DNA of 64,000 nt from Bremerella alba (GTDB lineage Bacteria > Planctomycetota > Planctomycetia > Pirellulales > Pirellulaceae), in NCBI RefSeq assembly GCF_013618625.1, contig NZ_JABRWO010000007.1, forward strand, positions 248,001 through 312,000, written 5' to 3'. Position numbers and translations under genes: made by a program. A model generated the notes under the pieces. The model was not told where the DNA came from. It was given only the letters and a program-made list of their open reading frames with translations, and searched no databases. This document shows, piece by piece, positions 9,016-17,612 of this stretch. The number at the start of each line of letters is the position of its first letter. Positions within the stretch are counted from its first letter, which is position 1.

Positions 9016-9257
9016 ACAGGCACGATGTGCCCGATTCTCAACTAGCCGAACGCTCACTCATAACCTTGTTCTGCCAGTCTCAGCCAAGCACTGGTTGGCA
9101 AACTGGAAACCGATAAAATCTGTGTGCACATTCGGATGGAAAAGCAAGCGAGTGAAACGGTGCTGCAAGGTGCTGAATTGCTCTGTCAGTACGGTCGGAA
9201 ATAGCCGAGCCGGTCATTGCCAAATTACTAGAACGAATAATTAGTTTCACAATAACC
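9016..9257. other. Intergenic DNA with a short open frame, possible gene remnant
   Basis: In the frame 9064-9204 (+) there are 46 open codons ending QGAELLCQYGRK and TAG, preceded by an in-frame stop at 9061. Composition looks protein-like but there is no good start with a ribosome-binding site; the first ATG is deep inside. It may be the tail of a deleted gene at the edge of the accessory patch that follows. No function is proposed. Confidence 0.25.
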
Positions 9258-9527
9258 ATGAATCAATCCCAGCCCAACAATCCGCTGCACGGCATCACGC
9301 TCAAAGCGATGCTCGAATACTTGGTCGCCGAGTACGGTTGGGAGCGATTGGGTAAACGTATTCCGATTGATTCGTTTCGCCACGAGCCGAGCATCAACAG
9401 CAGTCTAAAATTCCTTCGCAAGACAGACTGGGCTCGTGCCAAGGTGGAGCGGCTATATTTGGATTCGATCAGTTACGACGAGCGGCATCGCAAACACCAC
9501 AAGGACGTTGATGAAAGGAAGAGTTAG
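9258..9527 (+). CDS. VF530-type small DNA-binding protein (DUF2132)
   Basis: An 89-aa protein matching the VF530/DUF2132 family from end to end: NPLHGITLKAMLEYLVAEYG, then WERLGKRIPIDSF, PSINSSLKFLRKTDWAR and KVERLYL. The family is a compact all-alpha fold, about 70-80 residues long, and is thought to bind DNA on structural grounds; no in vivo role is firmly known. It is best known from gamma-proteobacteria and scattered other genomes, so its presence in a patch next to a truncated gene and a tRNA fragment fits transfer. It ends 32 bp before the convergent gene at 9560. The charged C-terminal tail (HRKHHKDVDERKS) is outside the core family. Confidence 0.82.
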   Translation: MNQSQPNNPLHGITLKAMLEYLVAEYGWERLGKRIPIDSFRHEPSINSSLKFLRKTDWARAKVERLYLDSISYDERHRKHHKDVDERKS

Positions 9528-9559
9528 ATCGATAGCGATTGAGATCGGGCAGGTCAGGA

Positions 9560-10018
9560 CTAAAGCCCGGACATCTGGCGGTTGAAGTCGAACTGCAGGT
9601 CCGGATGAACTTTGTCGAGCGCCTTGTCGATTTTCTTCAGTTGGGTGGCATACATGTTCGCGGAGACTCGACAGCTGCCAAATCGAATATTCATATCTTT
9701 GATGCGTCGGCAGAAGTGAACCCGAACCCGCAGCTCCGTTCCTTTGTCGCCCGAGAACCGCAGCGACTTTTCCATCCAGCGGACCACCTTGCGAAGAGTT
9801 TTTTTGTGTATCTGTCCGGGGACACTGAGCAGTTGGTCGATCTCGTCGCATAATTCGTCGGCATATCCGATCTCGTCGTCCGCCTTCATCAGCAGATAGG
9901 TCAGCAGTTCTTTACTCTCGACCTTGAACTTGGCGAGCCGAAGACAAACGTCCAGCAAATCATCGTGATCCAACTTGACCAGTTCCTTCTTCAACTGGCT
10001 GATCGTAGCTGCTTTCAT
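9560..10018 (-). CDS. Hypothetical helical protein (possibly DUF6155-like)
   Basis: A 152-aa, probably all-helical, soluble protein. The N terminus reads MKAATISQLKKELVKLDHDD followed by LLDVCLRLAKFKVESKELLTYL, which reminds me of DUF6155 proteins (a short SELKKEL helix and a following kinetic-core helix), but I cannot confirm that. The second half is basic, with KTLRKVVRWMEKSLRF and RRIKDMNIRFG. Its ATG overlaps the stop of an upstream truncated frame in an ATGA arrangement (10015-10018), showing that the two were once translationally coupled. No catalytic motif is visible. The partner and function are unknown. Confidence 0.65.
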   Translation of the reverse strand: MKAATISQLKKELVKLDHDDLLDVCLRLAKFKVESKELLTYLLMKADDEIGYADELCDEIDQLLSVPGQIHKKTLRKVVRWMEKSLRFSGDKGTELRVRVHFCRRIKDMNIRFGSCRVSANMYATQLKKIDKALDKVHPDLQFDFNRQMSGL

Positions 10019-10206
10019 GATGGGTGATTCGTTTCTTGGCTGCCGCTCAGACGGCTGACCAGTTCGGCGACGGCAGGATCGGATTGACGGTAGGAGGCAA
10101 TGCGAATGTCAAGACCTTGGTCGAGGTGTTTCAGGAACGTTCGCTCGATTGCCTCGGTGATCCAGTCGTCTCGGTTACCGAAGACGCCACCACTAGCAGC
10201 GTAGCT
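10015..10206 (-). pseudogene. 5'-truncated gene coupled to the 9560-10018 gene
   Basis: Reading right to left, 63 codons are open from just after a TGA at 10207-10209 to a stop at 10015. The residues look genuinely protein-coding: SGGVFGNRDDWITEAIERTF, then LKHLDQGLDIRIASYR and SDPAVAELVSRL. There is no ATG, GTG or TTG in frame, so the gene has lost its 5' part. Its stop overlaps the start of the downstream gene (ATGA), a typical operon junction. I do not recognise the family. The break lies about 230 bp from a tRNA 3' fragment, so the loss may have come with an integration or excision event. Confidence 0.6.
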
Positions 10207-10319
10207 TCAGTGACGCCGTGGTCGCCTCATATGCGACAGCTTCTGGTTTCTAAATCCTCACTGTCGACGAGCCTCTAACCGCGCCCCAAAATGGACGTTT
10301 TTTGCTCCTGATTTCGTCT

Positions 10320-10355
10320 AAATCGTATCACGAATGGAGACCCAAATCGTATCAC
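10320..10355. repeat. 12-bp direct repeat, 24-bp period
   Basis: AAATCGTATCAC occurs at 10320-10331 and again at 10344-10355, with 12 bases between. The region is A+T-richer than its surroundings and holds no gene. It could be an operator pair, recombinase arm-type sites, or chance. Confidence 0.6.
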
Positions 10356-10430
10356 ATTTCAACAAACCTAAACCGTTTTCCCTAAATAACTTACGACACT
10401 ACAAATCCTCCCTCTTGCGATCTCAATACT

Positions 10431-10474
10431 TGTTCGCAATACAGAGGTCGTCGGTTCAATCCCGATCAGCTCCA
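10431..10474 (+). other. tRNA-Ala-like 3' fragment (possible attachment-site remnant)
   Basis: The stretch ending GTTCAATCCCGATCAGCTCC (then A at 10474) is the 3' half of a tRNA: T-stem GTCGG/CCGAT, T-loop TTCAATC, acceptor strand CAGCTCC, discriminator A, preceded by AGAGGTC as variable loop. These bases closely match bacterial tRNA-Ala. The matching 5' acceptor (GGAGCTG), D-arm and a paired anticodon stem are missing upstream, so it cannot be a working tRNA. Such fragments are left when elements integrate at the 3' end of tRNA genes. No integrase gene is present in the window. Confidence 0.7.
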
Positions 10475-10499
10475 CTTTTAGCACGCTGGAAATTTTAAC

Positions 10500-11492
10500 T
10501 TAAAGTGCTTCAACAATTTCTGGGCGAAACATAACGATTAGTTCGGTCTCTTCCGTTTCGTTTTGGCAGGGATCATCGTTATTGTCGTCGGACTGTTGGC
10601 TTGAGCTTGGTTCTGGTGCTTCGCTTGGCAGATCTAACTTCTCACGTGCTTTCAGAATGGGGCGTCGCTGTACGAGCCCGGCTAGTACGAACGTCTGGCC
10701 ATCACCCATTTCAACACTCGTGGAGACTCCCCGGACTCGCAAGCCCGGCACCGTCACGTCACCCATTTTGACGCTATGGCTGGGATCGATTTCACTAATG
10801 GTGGGTCGCACCTCAAGCCGGATTCTTTTCTGACTGAGAACTTCGGGAGCGAGGTAAAGTTGTGTGCCGAATGCTTTGAATTCAATGGCCGAATCTCCGC
10901 TGCGCTGAGCAACTGGAGTTGGAAATTCGCCTCCTATATGCAAAGAGGCTGGCCTTCCGCTGACCGTTACTAAAGTTGATTCTGTCAGAACCTTCAGCGC
11001 GCCAGATTTTTCCAATTCAGCGACGACCTTCTTGAGTGTTGCGTCGTTTTCGATCACTCTTATGCAAACGGATTCCCTTAAGTTGTCACTCTGTTTTATA
11101 TCGAAAGCCTGAGCCGGGGCATCGAGATCTCCGGCCGATAGTGTCGCTCCAAATCCGTTCGGGCGAAGTGATTTCGCGTCGATATCGCCGACGTTGAAAA
11201 CTACATTCTGGGCTTTGGTGAGCGACAACTCGCAAACCTTGACGGAGACAACCACCTGCTCATGCTTACCGGTGAGCTTACGGAGACGTTGAATCTCCTT
11301 GGTCAATGACTCTGGCGACTCGACAAGCTGTTGCAGCTGCTCGACAGATTGACGCTGCTTTTCCTCCGATTCAGCAGTTGGGCCAAACGGCCTTGAAGGA
11401 GCGGCCCCCTGAGGCGTGATAGAAGGAGGCTGGCTAACGACTATGGTCGGAAGCAAGCAGAGCACGAGCAAGGGAAGCGTTTTTTCAAGCAC
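10500..11492 (-). CDS. Secretin-domain (type II/III secretion, CpaC-like) protein
   Basis: A 330-aa exported protein with a signal peptide (about residues 1-20, ending VVS). A short Gln-rich helical part is followed, from about residue 165, by the secretin core seen in CpaC/RcpA-type outer-membrane channels: LVTVSGRPASLHIGGEFPTP, IEFKAFGTQLYLAPEVL, RIRLEVRPTISEID, VPGLRVRGVSTSVEMGDGQT and LAGLVQ. It ends with an acidic Ser/Asn-rich loop and ELIVMFRPEIV. Normal CpaC proteins also have N-domains and BON modules and are about 450-600 residues; those are absent here. No pilus or secretion genes are adjacent. It may be a stand-alone planctomycete relative rather than a working secretion pore. Confidence 0.78.
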   Translation of the reverse strand: MLEKTLPLLVLCLLPTIVVSQPPSITPQGAAPSRPFGPTAESEEKQRQSVEQLQQLVESPESLTKEIQRLRKLTGKHEQVVVSVKVCELSLTKAQNVVFNVGDIDAKSLRPNGFGATLSAGDLDAPAQAFDIKQSDNLRESVCIRVIENDATLKKVVAELEKSGALKVLTESTLVTVSGRPASLHIGGEFPTPVAQRSGDSAIEFKAFGTQLYLAPEVLSQKRIRLEVRPTISEIDPSHSVKMGDVTVPGLRVRGVSTSVEMGDGQTFVLAGLVQRRPILKAREKLDLPSEAPEPSSSQQSDDNNDDPCQNETEETELIVMFRPEIVEAL

Positions 11493-11674
11493 GGGAAAGC
11501 TCCGCTGGCGATTCGTTTGGCCTGAGACGTGTTTGAGAAAATATAGCTTCGCGATGGTAGAGCGAAAACATCAGTTGCAGGTGTTGGGCTGCTAGCTGAA
11601 TTCTCGGTAACGGGATTCACCTGGCAAGGCGAGAATCGGAAGCATTCCCGCCAGGTTCGTCACCGTTGATCCAT

Positions 11675-11691
11675 GAGCCGCTTGTCGGCTC
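11675..11691. repeat. Short hairpin between two minus-strand genes
   Basis: GAGCCG (11675-11680) and CGGCTC (11686-11691) pair around CTTGT. It sits in the 261-bp gap downstream of the aminopeptidase gene (stop at 11754). No T-tract follows. It is at most a weak terminator. Confidence 0.3.
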
Positions 11692-11753
11692 CGCCGATCC
11701 AGTTAGAGAAACCTGGACCACCCTGAGTTGAACCCGTGTCAGACGTCCTCTTC

Positions 11754-14396
11754 CTATTCCTCCGTCGCCTCGAGCTTCTTCCCCAATTCGTCGAGCTTCT
11801 TCTTTAGCGTGTCGTTCGATTTTTCGAGGTCTTGCATTTGTTTGCGGAGCTCGATCAGTTCGGTTGGTTGGGGTGTGCTGTCTTTGGTTAATGCGGCCAG
11901 GGCACTTTCGGCCGCTTTCGCGAGGTCTTTGTTGTGCGAGGCGTCGGCGTAGGCTTGCAGGATTGGCCGGGCCTGTTCCAGGCCGAGTTGGCCGAGGGCT
12001 TCGATCGCTCCTTTTTGGACGGCGACGCGGGCATCGTTTAAGTGCGGGGCGATCTGCTGCAACGACTGCTGCTTCTCTTCCTTTTCATCACTCAACGTGG
12101 CGAGCGTTTTGAGCAGCTTGGTCAGGCCGCGGGTCGTGTAGCGGTCGGAAGCCAACTTGACCTGATGCGACAAGTCAGGGACATACTGCGAAGAACCACT
12201 CTTGCGCATCGCTTCGATGGCCGCTTCGGCAATTTCGTTGCGGAACGATTCCTTTTCCAACGACGCTCGCAAGTACTGCGTGATGGGCTCGTCGGAATAC
12301 TTGGCCAGGCCTTCGATCCAGGCAGCGACGATGGCCGGGTTCTTTTCGGCCTGGGCTCCTTCAAGCAAAGCAACGACCTCTTCCGGTTGATAGTCTCCAA
12401 CGGTCGCTTTGACGAGTGCCAGACGAACGCGGGCATCGTTCGGCGTGGCCGTTTTTCGCAATGCGGCTCGTGACTTATCCGAGTTGATTTTGCCTAGGGC
12501 TTCGGCAGCTTCGACGCGAACGCCATAGAACGGATCAGTCTCTAAGGCCGCTTGAATGGCATCGATCGCTTTGTCGGACTTCTTTTTGGCGAGTGCTTCG
12601 ATTGCCAGGATACGGCCGGTGGCTCGCTCGGCACTGGCCAGTTCGCTGACCCATAGGGCTTCCGGCTTATCGAAATCGACCTTGGCCAGCAGCGTGTACT
12701 CGGGATCGAACTGTACCATCTCGGGCTTGCTGGGCAGCGAGACGTAGAACTCGTGTTTGGCCTGGGTGATGTCCTCGGTGTGGAGGACCAGCTCGCCGTC
12801 ACAGAGGAATGCGAAGGTCGCGGGAAAGTTGAACAGCATCACGTCGTCGTCCACCTTGTGGGTTTGCTCGAACGTGATATGGGCCAGCGAAAGCTTCGGA
12901 TCGTAGCGATAGCGAATCTTCAGATCGGGATGGCGGGCATGATAAACCCACTGATCGAAGAACCGATCGAACGTCCGTCCGCTGGTTTCTTCGATGGCCG
13001 CTTGCAACTCGGGCGTGGTGACGGTCGTGAGGGCATGTTCTTTCAAATAGCTTTGAATCGCGTCGCGAAACATGTCTTCGCCCAATTGGCTGCGAAGCAT
13101 ATGCAGCACCCAGCTTCCTTTGGGGTAGGCGCGGTAGTCGAACTGGTCGCCTGCGTTGCTGTACTTCTTCCATACGATGGGGCGTTTGTCATTGGCCCCG
13201 TTTCGCAGAACGCGGTTGGTCGCGTCGCGGTAAAGACCATACAGCGTTGCATCTCGACCGAATTTTTCGCCTTCGTAGAGATGCGTGTAATAGGTTGCAA
13301 AGCCTTCGTTGAGCCACAAATGACTCCAGTCTTCGCACGTGACGTAATCGCCAAACCATTGATGCGCTAGCTCGTGGGCATCGAGGCCTCGCGACGAGCG
13401 GATGTTTTCGGTGGCCGGGGTGAAGATGGTGTTATGCGTCAACGTGGTGATGGTGGTATTTTCCATCCCACCGGCAATGAAGTCGCGAATGGTGGCCTGA
13501 TCGTACTTATGCCACGGGTAAGCAACACCGATCTCCTTCTGATAGAAGTCCATGATCGACGCCGTGTCCTGAAACGACGCGGCCGCATGCTGTGAGAGCG
13601 TTGGCTGGCTATAAAAGCCGAGGGGAATCTTGCCGGCGGTGTCTTCCAACTTGTCGAAGTAGCCAGCGACAACGCAGATCAGGTAGTTCACGTGCGGCTT
13701 GTCTTGCAGCCAATGGACCGACTTCAGGTTCGTGCGCGGGTCGATGCTTTCTCCCAGGTTTCGCCCGTTGGAGATCACGGTCATATCGCTCGGCACGTGG
13801 CAAATGACTTCGGTTGTTGACTTCTCGTTGGGATAATCGAAACAAGGGAACCATTGCCGGGCATAGTGGGATTCGCCCTGGGTCCAGCAGTGGGTATCTT
13901 CTTCGGGGTAACCCATCTCGGCGGTGCGAAAGTAGAAACCACCTTGCGGCTGGCAATGATGTTCGATCTTGACCCAGCTCTCTTGCCCGACGGGAATTGG
14001 CTCGGCGAACGCAATCGTCAGGTCACTGTTGGTACTATCGAACTCCGAAACCGGCGTCGATGCTTCGACGCTGGTGATCGACAGGTCGACCGCATCTAGC
14101 TTAAGTACATCGATCGGCTTGCGTAGCGGCACGAAGCGAATGGTAGTTGTGCCGCCGACGGTTCGCGCTTGGAAGTCGGGCGTGATGTCGAGCTTGATAT
14201 GTTGCACGTCGACCTTACGAATTGGGGCGTAGTGCGGGCCGTCCCCTCCCAGGTCGACTCCAAACCCGAGCCGGACTACGGTCGACTCGCAATAGCGACA
14301 AGTGCAAAGCGCTTCTTCAGCCCAAGCAATCGACTGAGATGCGGCAGCTGCGGTCATGACGACTGCGGCGACGACCAATATTTGGAAAGATTTCAT
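11754..14396 (-). CDS. M1-family zinc aminopeptidase with HEAT repeats and C-terminal coiled coil
   Basis: An 880-aa exported metallopeptidase (signal peptide about 1-26). The N-terminal M1 beta-saddle includes a planctomycete-style Cys-containing insert (CTCRYCEST). The exopeptidase motif is GGMEN near residue 309, and the zinc site is HELAH (341-345) with the third ligand in WLNEGFATYY about 19 residues later. After the catalytic domain, from about residue 590 to 830, there are ARM/HEAT-type repeats (AIDAIQAALETDPFYGVRVE, AEALGKINS and similar). The last 40 residues form a heptad-rich coiled coil (LIELRKQMQDLEKSNDTLKK). It should cleave N-terminal residues from peptides in the periplasm. 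The coiled coil suggests oligomer formation or anchoring. No operon partner is seen. Confidence 0.92.
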   Translation of the reverse strand: MKSFQILVVAAVVMTAAAASQSIAWAEEALCTCRYCESTVVRLGFGVDLGGDGPHYAPIRKVDVQHIKLDITPDFQARTVGGTTTIRFVPLRKPIDVLKLDAVDLSITSVEASTPVSEFDSTNSDLTIAFAEPIPVGQESWVKIEHHCQPQGGFYFRTAEMGYPEEDTHCWTQGESHYARQWFPCFDYPNEKSTTEVICHVPSDMTVISNGRNLGESIDPRTNLKSVHWLQDKPHVNYLICVVAGYFDKLEDTAGKIPLGFYSQPTLSQHAAASFQDTASIMDFYQKEIGVAYPWHKYDQATIRDFIAGGMENTTITTLTHNTIFTPATENIRSSRGLDAHELAHQWFGDYVTCEDWSHLWLNEGFATYYTHLYEGEKFGRDATLYGLYRDATNRVLRNGANDKRPIVWKKYSNAGDQFDYRAYPKGSWVLHMLRSQLGEDMFRDAIQSYLKEHALTTVTTPELQAAIEETSGRTFDRFFDQWVYHARHPDLKIRYRYDPKLSLAHITFEQTHKVDDDVMLFNFPATFAFLCDGELVLHTEDITQAKHEFYVSLPSKPEMVQFDPEYTLLAKVDFDKPEALWVSELASAERATGRILAIEALAKKKSDKAIDAIQAALETDPFYGVRVEAAEALGKINSDKSRAALRKTATPNDARVRLALVKATVGDYQPEEVVALLEGAQAEKNPAIVAAWIEGLAKYSDEPITQYLRASLEKESFRNEIAEAAIEAMRKSGSSQYVPDLSHQVKLASDRYTTRGLTKLLKTLATLSDEKEEKQQSLQQIAPHLNDARVAVQKGAIEALGQLGLEQARPILQAYADASHNKDLAKAAESALAALTKDSTPQPTELIELRKQMQDLEKSNDTLKKKLDELGKKLEATEE

Positions 14397-14501
14397 GGCG
14401 AAGTTATCAAGAAGTTAAAGCCAACGCCGTAGCGACTTCACGCCTGGATTACGCGTGAGCAACAACACGTGCGCGTTTTCGTAAAAACAGTTAACTCCAG
14501 C

Positions 14502-15920
14502 CTAATCATCTTTTTGGTCAGGCGAAAGGAGTCCATACTGTTCACACTTCTTTTTTACCGTGGTGCGGTGAATACCTAAAATTCGGGAAATAGCCAGATA
14601 TTGTCCGTCACATTGCTCGAGCAATACGGCAAGCATCTCTTTTTCCGCTAACGATTGAAATCGAGCCCACAAATTTTCCGATTCCTCTTGGGAAAGCTGA
14701 GCCTTGGTCCAATCTCGGATATTGGCCTCGAGTCGACCGACAGTCGACGTCTCGCCGGACGCCCCGGTAAACCATGCTCGATCCACCGGCACGGGAAGAT
14801 GCTCGGCTTCGATCACGCCGCTGCGAGCCAGAATCTGAGCATGCTCGATCGCGTTTCGCAGCTCTCGCACGTTGCCGTACCACGGCCGTTTCTTCAGTTC
14901 TTCCAGCGCTGCTGCAGAGATACGCAGGGGGCGATGGTACTCCTTTTCTAGTAGATGCATGAAGTGATGTACCAACGGCGGAATGTCCTCGCAACGATCG
15001 CGCAGCGGTGGCAGGATGATTTGAAAGGTGTTCAGCCGGAACAGCAGATCGTGCCGAAACGTTCCCTCGCGGACGCACTCGGATAGGTCCTGATGCGACG
15101 CGCAGACGATGCGGAAATCGGTTTTCTCGCCTGCGGATCCGCCTACCGGGACGACTTCGCGCTGCTCGAGTGCGCGCAGTAGTTTTGCCTGGGTCGGCAA
15201 AGGGACCTCGGCGACTTCGTCCAGAAACAACGTGCCGCCGTTGGCTTGTTGCAGGAAGCCTGGCTTGTCTTGAATCGCGTGAGTGAACGCTCCGCGAACG
15301 TGGCCGAACAGTTCGCTTTCGATCAACGACGGCGCGAGCGAGGCGATATTGACGGCCACAAACGGTTGATCATGCCGCGGACCGTAGCGATGAATGGCCT
15401 GGGCGACCAGTTCCTTACCGGTACCGCTTTCCCCTTGTATCACGATGGGTGCCGCGCTGCTGGCCGCGAGGGCAATGCGTTTGAAGACTTCCTGCATCGC
15501 CGAAGAGGTACCGACGAGATCGGCCGAGACACGCTCTGGCCGCACTTGTTCGTCAGCGGCAGGCTGAAGTAGGGCACGGTTGATAACCGTCTGAATGTCT
15601 TCCACCGAAAACGGCTTGACCAGGTAATCGAACGTTCCCTGTCGGACCGCTTCGACAGCGATCTCCAAGTCACCAAAGGCCGTGATCAACACGACCGGTG
15701 TGCCAGGTGAAATCTCCTTTACCTTGGGCAATGCTTCGAGGCCTGACATGCCTGGCAGGCGGACATCGAGAAACATCAGGTCAGGCCGATTATCTTCTAA
15801 CAGATCGAGGCCCTGCTCAGCCGTCGAGGCGACTCGGACTTCGTGTCCCAGCTTGGTGCCTAGCTTTTCGATCGCCCAGCAGACGCTGGATTCGTCGTCG
15901 ATGACGTGGATGCTTGCCAT
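14502..15920 (-). CDS. NtrC-family sigma-54-dependent response regulator
   Basis: A 472-aa activator with three domains: receiver (1-120; phosphoacceptor Asp52 in FLDVRLPGMSG, Lys102), AAA+ sigma-54 interaction domain (about 135-360; Walker A GESGTGKE at 163-170, Walker B GGTLFLDEVAE, sensor R-finger region), and a Fis-type helix-turn-helix (about 430-465; ISRILGIHRTTVKKKCEQYG). Phosphorylation by the upstream-encoded kinase should trigger ATP-driven opening of sigma-54 promoters. The sigma-54-contacting loop is normally GAFTGA; here it reads GAFTHA (210-215), replacing the last Gly by His. The gene starts 5 bp after the kinase stop, so both form one transcript. Targets are not obvious in this window. 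Confidence 0.93.
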   Translation of the reverse strand: MASIHVIDDESSVCWAIEKLGTKLGHEVRVASTAEQGLDLLEDNRPDLMFLDVRLPGMSGLEALPKVKEISPGTPVVLITAFGDLEIAVEAVRQGTFDYLVKPFSVEDIQTVINRALLQPAADEQVRPERVSADLVGTSSAMQEVFKRIALAASSAAPIVIQGESGTGKELVAQAIHRYGPRHDQPFVAVNIASLAPSLIESELFGHVRGAFTHAIQDKPGFLQQANGGTLFLDEVAEVPLPTQAKLLRALEQREVVPVGGSAGEKTDFRIVCASHQDLSECVREGTFRHDLLFRLNTFQIILPPLRDRCEDIPPLVHHFMHLLEKEYHRPLRISAAALEELKKRPWYGNVRELRNAIEHAQILARSGVIEAEHLPVPVDRAWFTGASGETSTVGRLEANIRDWTKAQLSQEESENLWARFQSLAEKEMLAVLLEQCDGQYLAISRILGIHRTTVKKKCEQYGLLSPDQKDD

Positions 15921-15925
15921 TGGGT

Positions 15926-17332
15926 TTATTTAACTCGGCGAGGTAACGTGATTTGAAAGCAGGTTTTCCCTTCGACTCGGTACCACTCGATCGTTCCCCC
16001 GTGTAGCTCGACAATCTCGCGGACCACTGGTAGCCCGAGCCCGGTTCCTTCCGGCTTGGTCGTCACCAACGGCTCGAACAATTGATCCGCGATCTCTGCT
16101 GGCGGTCCCATTCCCTCGTCGCATACTCGAATTGTAATCGATTGTTCCCCATCGTGCGGAGTGGCCTCGATCGCCAGGCCCCCCGATTCGGCGGCCTGTT
16201 TGTTTTCCGATACGTGAGAAGCATGTGCCCCGATAACCGCTTCCATCCCATTAAGCAGCAAATTCATCAGACACGTTTGCAACAGCACCATGTCGGCATG
16301 CATCGTCGCCTGTGAAGGGAAATCGATTTGCTGATGAATCGTCACACCATGATGATGGGCTTGCGGTTCAACCATCATCACGGTGGCGTCAATCAACTGC
16401 GAAATACTGATCGTGCGACGATCGAGGCCCTGCTTCCTGCCTAGCCGAAGCATCGATTGCACCATGTGCTCGACCATGGCCATCTGACGCTGAGCCACTT
16501 GCAGGCTCTCGCAATCGGGGATACTGCAATCGAGTCGATGTAGTCCCAAGGCCATTTGACCACCCGTCATCGCGTTGCGGATCTGATGCGAGAAGCCAGC
16601 CCCGATCTGCCCTAATACCTGGGCACGTTCCATCGTGCGGACCTTGGTTTCATAGCGTTGAAGTTGCTGCGACATCTGGTTGATCGCCAGCGATAGATCC
16701 CGCAGTTCGTCGTTCGTCTTGCCAGGCGGAAGCTCGATGAAGTCTCCTTCGGCAATCGTTCCGACCTGTTTCTGCAGCCGAGCAATCGGACGAGTAATTC
16801 TGACCGCCAGCACCGTAGCCACCAACAGCATAGGACCGACAGCCACCAGCCCCAGCAGCATCAGCGGCCAGAACGATTGGGCCACTCGTCGGTCGTAGTT
16901 GGCCTTAGGAAACAGCAGATGAACGGTCACGTCGCCACTGCCGGAAAAGCGGGACGTCGTTGTGCTGTGAAAGTAGCTGACGCCTGCCAGGTTGATGACT
17001 TCGGCCAGATCGACAACGCCTAGGTTATCGTCTTGCAGCAGCGAAGAGAGTTCATCGGTGGTAATCTCGGTGGTAGTCCGGATCAACTTGCCACGGTTGT
17101 CGGTCACGGCGAGTTCGGTGCCGGTGAGCCCTTCAATTTGTTCGAGCACCGGCTGCGACAGGGGGAATCGAACTTCGGTCAATTGCTCGTTGATCGCGGC
17201 TAGACGTGCCTCGATCTCTTCTCCCGTTTCTACCTGGGCGTACCAGAGATTTAAAAACGAGAGCGCGAAAACGGTGACCAACGTCCACAGCGTCAGCGGC
17301 AGTGTCACTTGATAGATGAGGGGCCAACGCAT
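15926..17332 (-). CDS. Sensor histidine kinase (NtrB-like, HAMP)
   Basis: A 468-aa membrane kinase. TM1 spans about residues 10-32, a periplasmic sensor region about 33-152, TM2 about 153-178, HAMP about 179-232, dimerisation/phosphoacceptor region with His249 in GAGFSHQIRNAMTGG, and an HATPase domain with LLLNGMEAV (N-box), VCDEGMGPP (G1) and GTGLGLPVVREIVELHGG (G2). The SHQIRN phosphoacceptor box resembles kinases that partner NtrC-type regulators, and the next gene is exactly that. The HATPase contains a 30-residue insert after the N-box (HASHVSENKQAAESGGLAIE). The sensed signal is unknown; the periplasmic domain shows no recognisable ligand motif. Confidence 0.92.
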   Translation of the reverse strand: MRWPLIYQVTLPLTLWTLVTVFALSFLNLWYAQVETGEEIEARLAAINEQLTEVRFPLSQPVLEQIEGLTGTELAVTDNRGKLIRTTTEITTDELSSLLQDDNLGVVDLAEVINLAGVSYFHSTTTSRFSGSGDVTVHLLFPKANYDRRVAQSFWPLMLLGLVAVGPMLLVATVLAVRITRPIARLQKQVGTIAEGDFIELPPGKTNDELRDLSLAINQMSQQLQRYETKVRTMERAQVLGQIGAGFSHQIRNAMTGGQMALGLHRLDCSIPDCESLQVAQRQMAMVEHMVQSMLRLGRKQGLDRRTISISQLIDATVMMVEPQAHHHGVTIHQQIDFPSQATMHADMVLLQTCLMNLLLNGMEAVIGAHASHVSENKQAAESGGLAIEATPHDGEQSITIRVCDEGMGPPAEIADQLFEPLVTTKPEGTGLGLPVVREIVELHGGTIEWYRVEGKTCFQITLPRRVK

Positions 17333-17612
17333 CGGCGTCTTTCAGGCATTTACGGGATACAATCGTTTCGTCGGACTATCTATTGTAGACTGAAGAGGCA
17401 AGAACGTGCTTGGGACATATAGCTGGTATTGATTTCATGGCCAGCAAGTCACTCAGCACGGAAATTGGTGCCCCTCTGCCGCAAAGCGATAAGTGAGCTT
17501 GATCGTTGCTTGCCGGGAATCCATACTCGTTGGTGGAAGCGTGAAATTCACTTCCTTCAGCGAATCGCGGCGGCTGATCTCCCTCGACACCCCCTCCTCA
17601 GGAAAACCACTC

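Noticed and set aside
8954-9244. A 96-codon + frame at the end of the solute-binding gene
   Set aside because: It overlaps the C-terminal coding region in another frame and has the low-complexity Ser/Lys/Arg composition of a shadow.
9560-10018. Assignment of a toxin-antitoxin role to the two coupled genes at 9560-10206
   Set aside because: The ATGA coupling and small size are suggestive, but neither product shows a toxin or antitoxin motif and one is truncated.
10431-10474. A functional tRNA gene
   Set aside because: The 5' acceptor, D-arm and a paired anticodon stem are missing, so only a 3' fragment is present.
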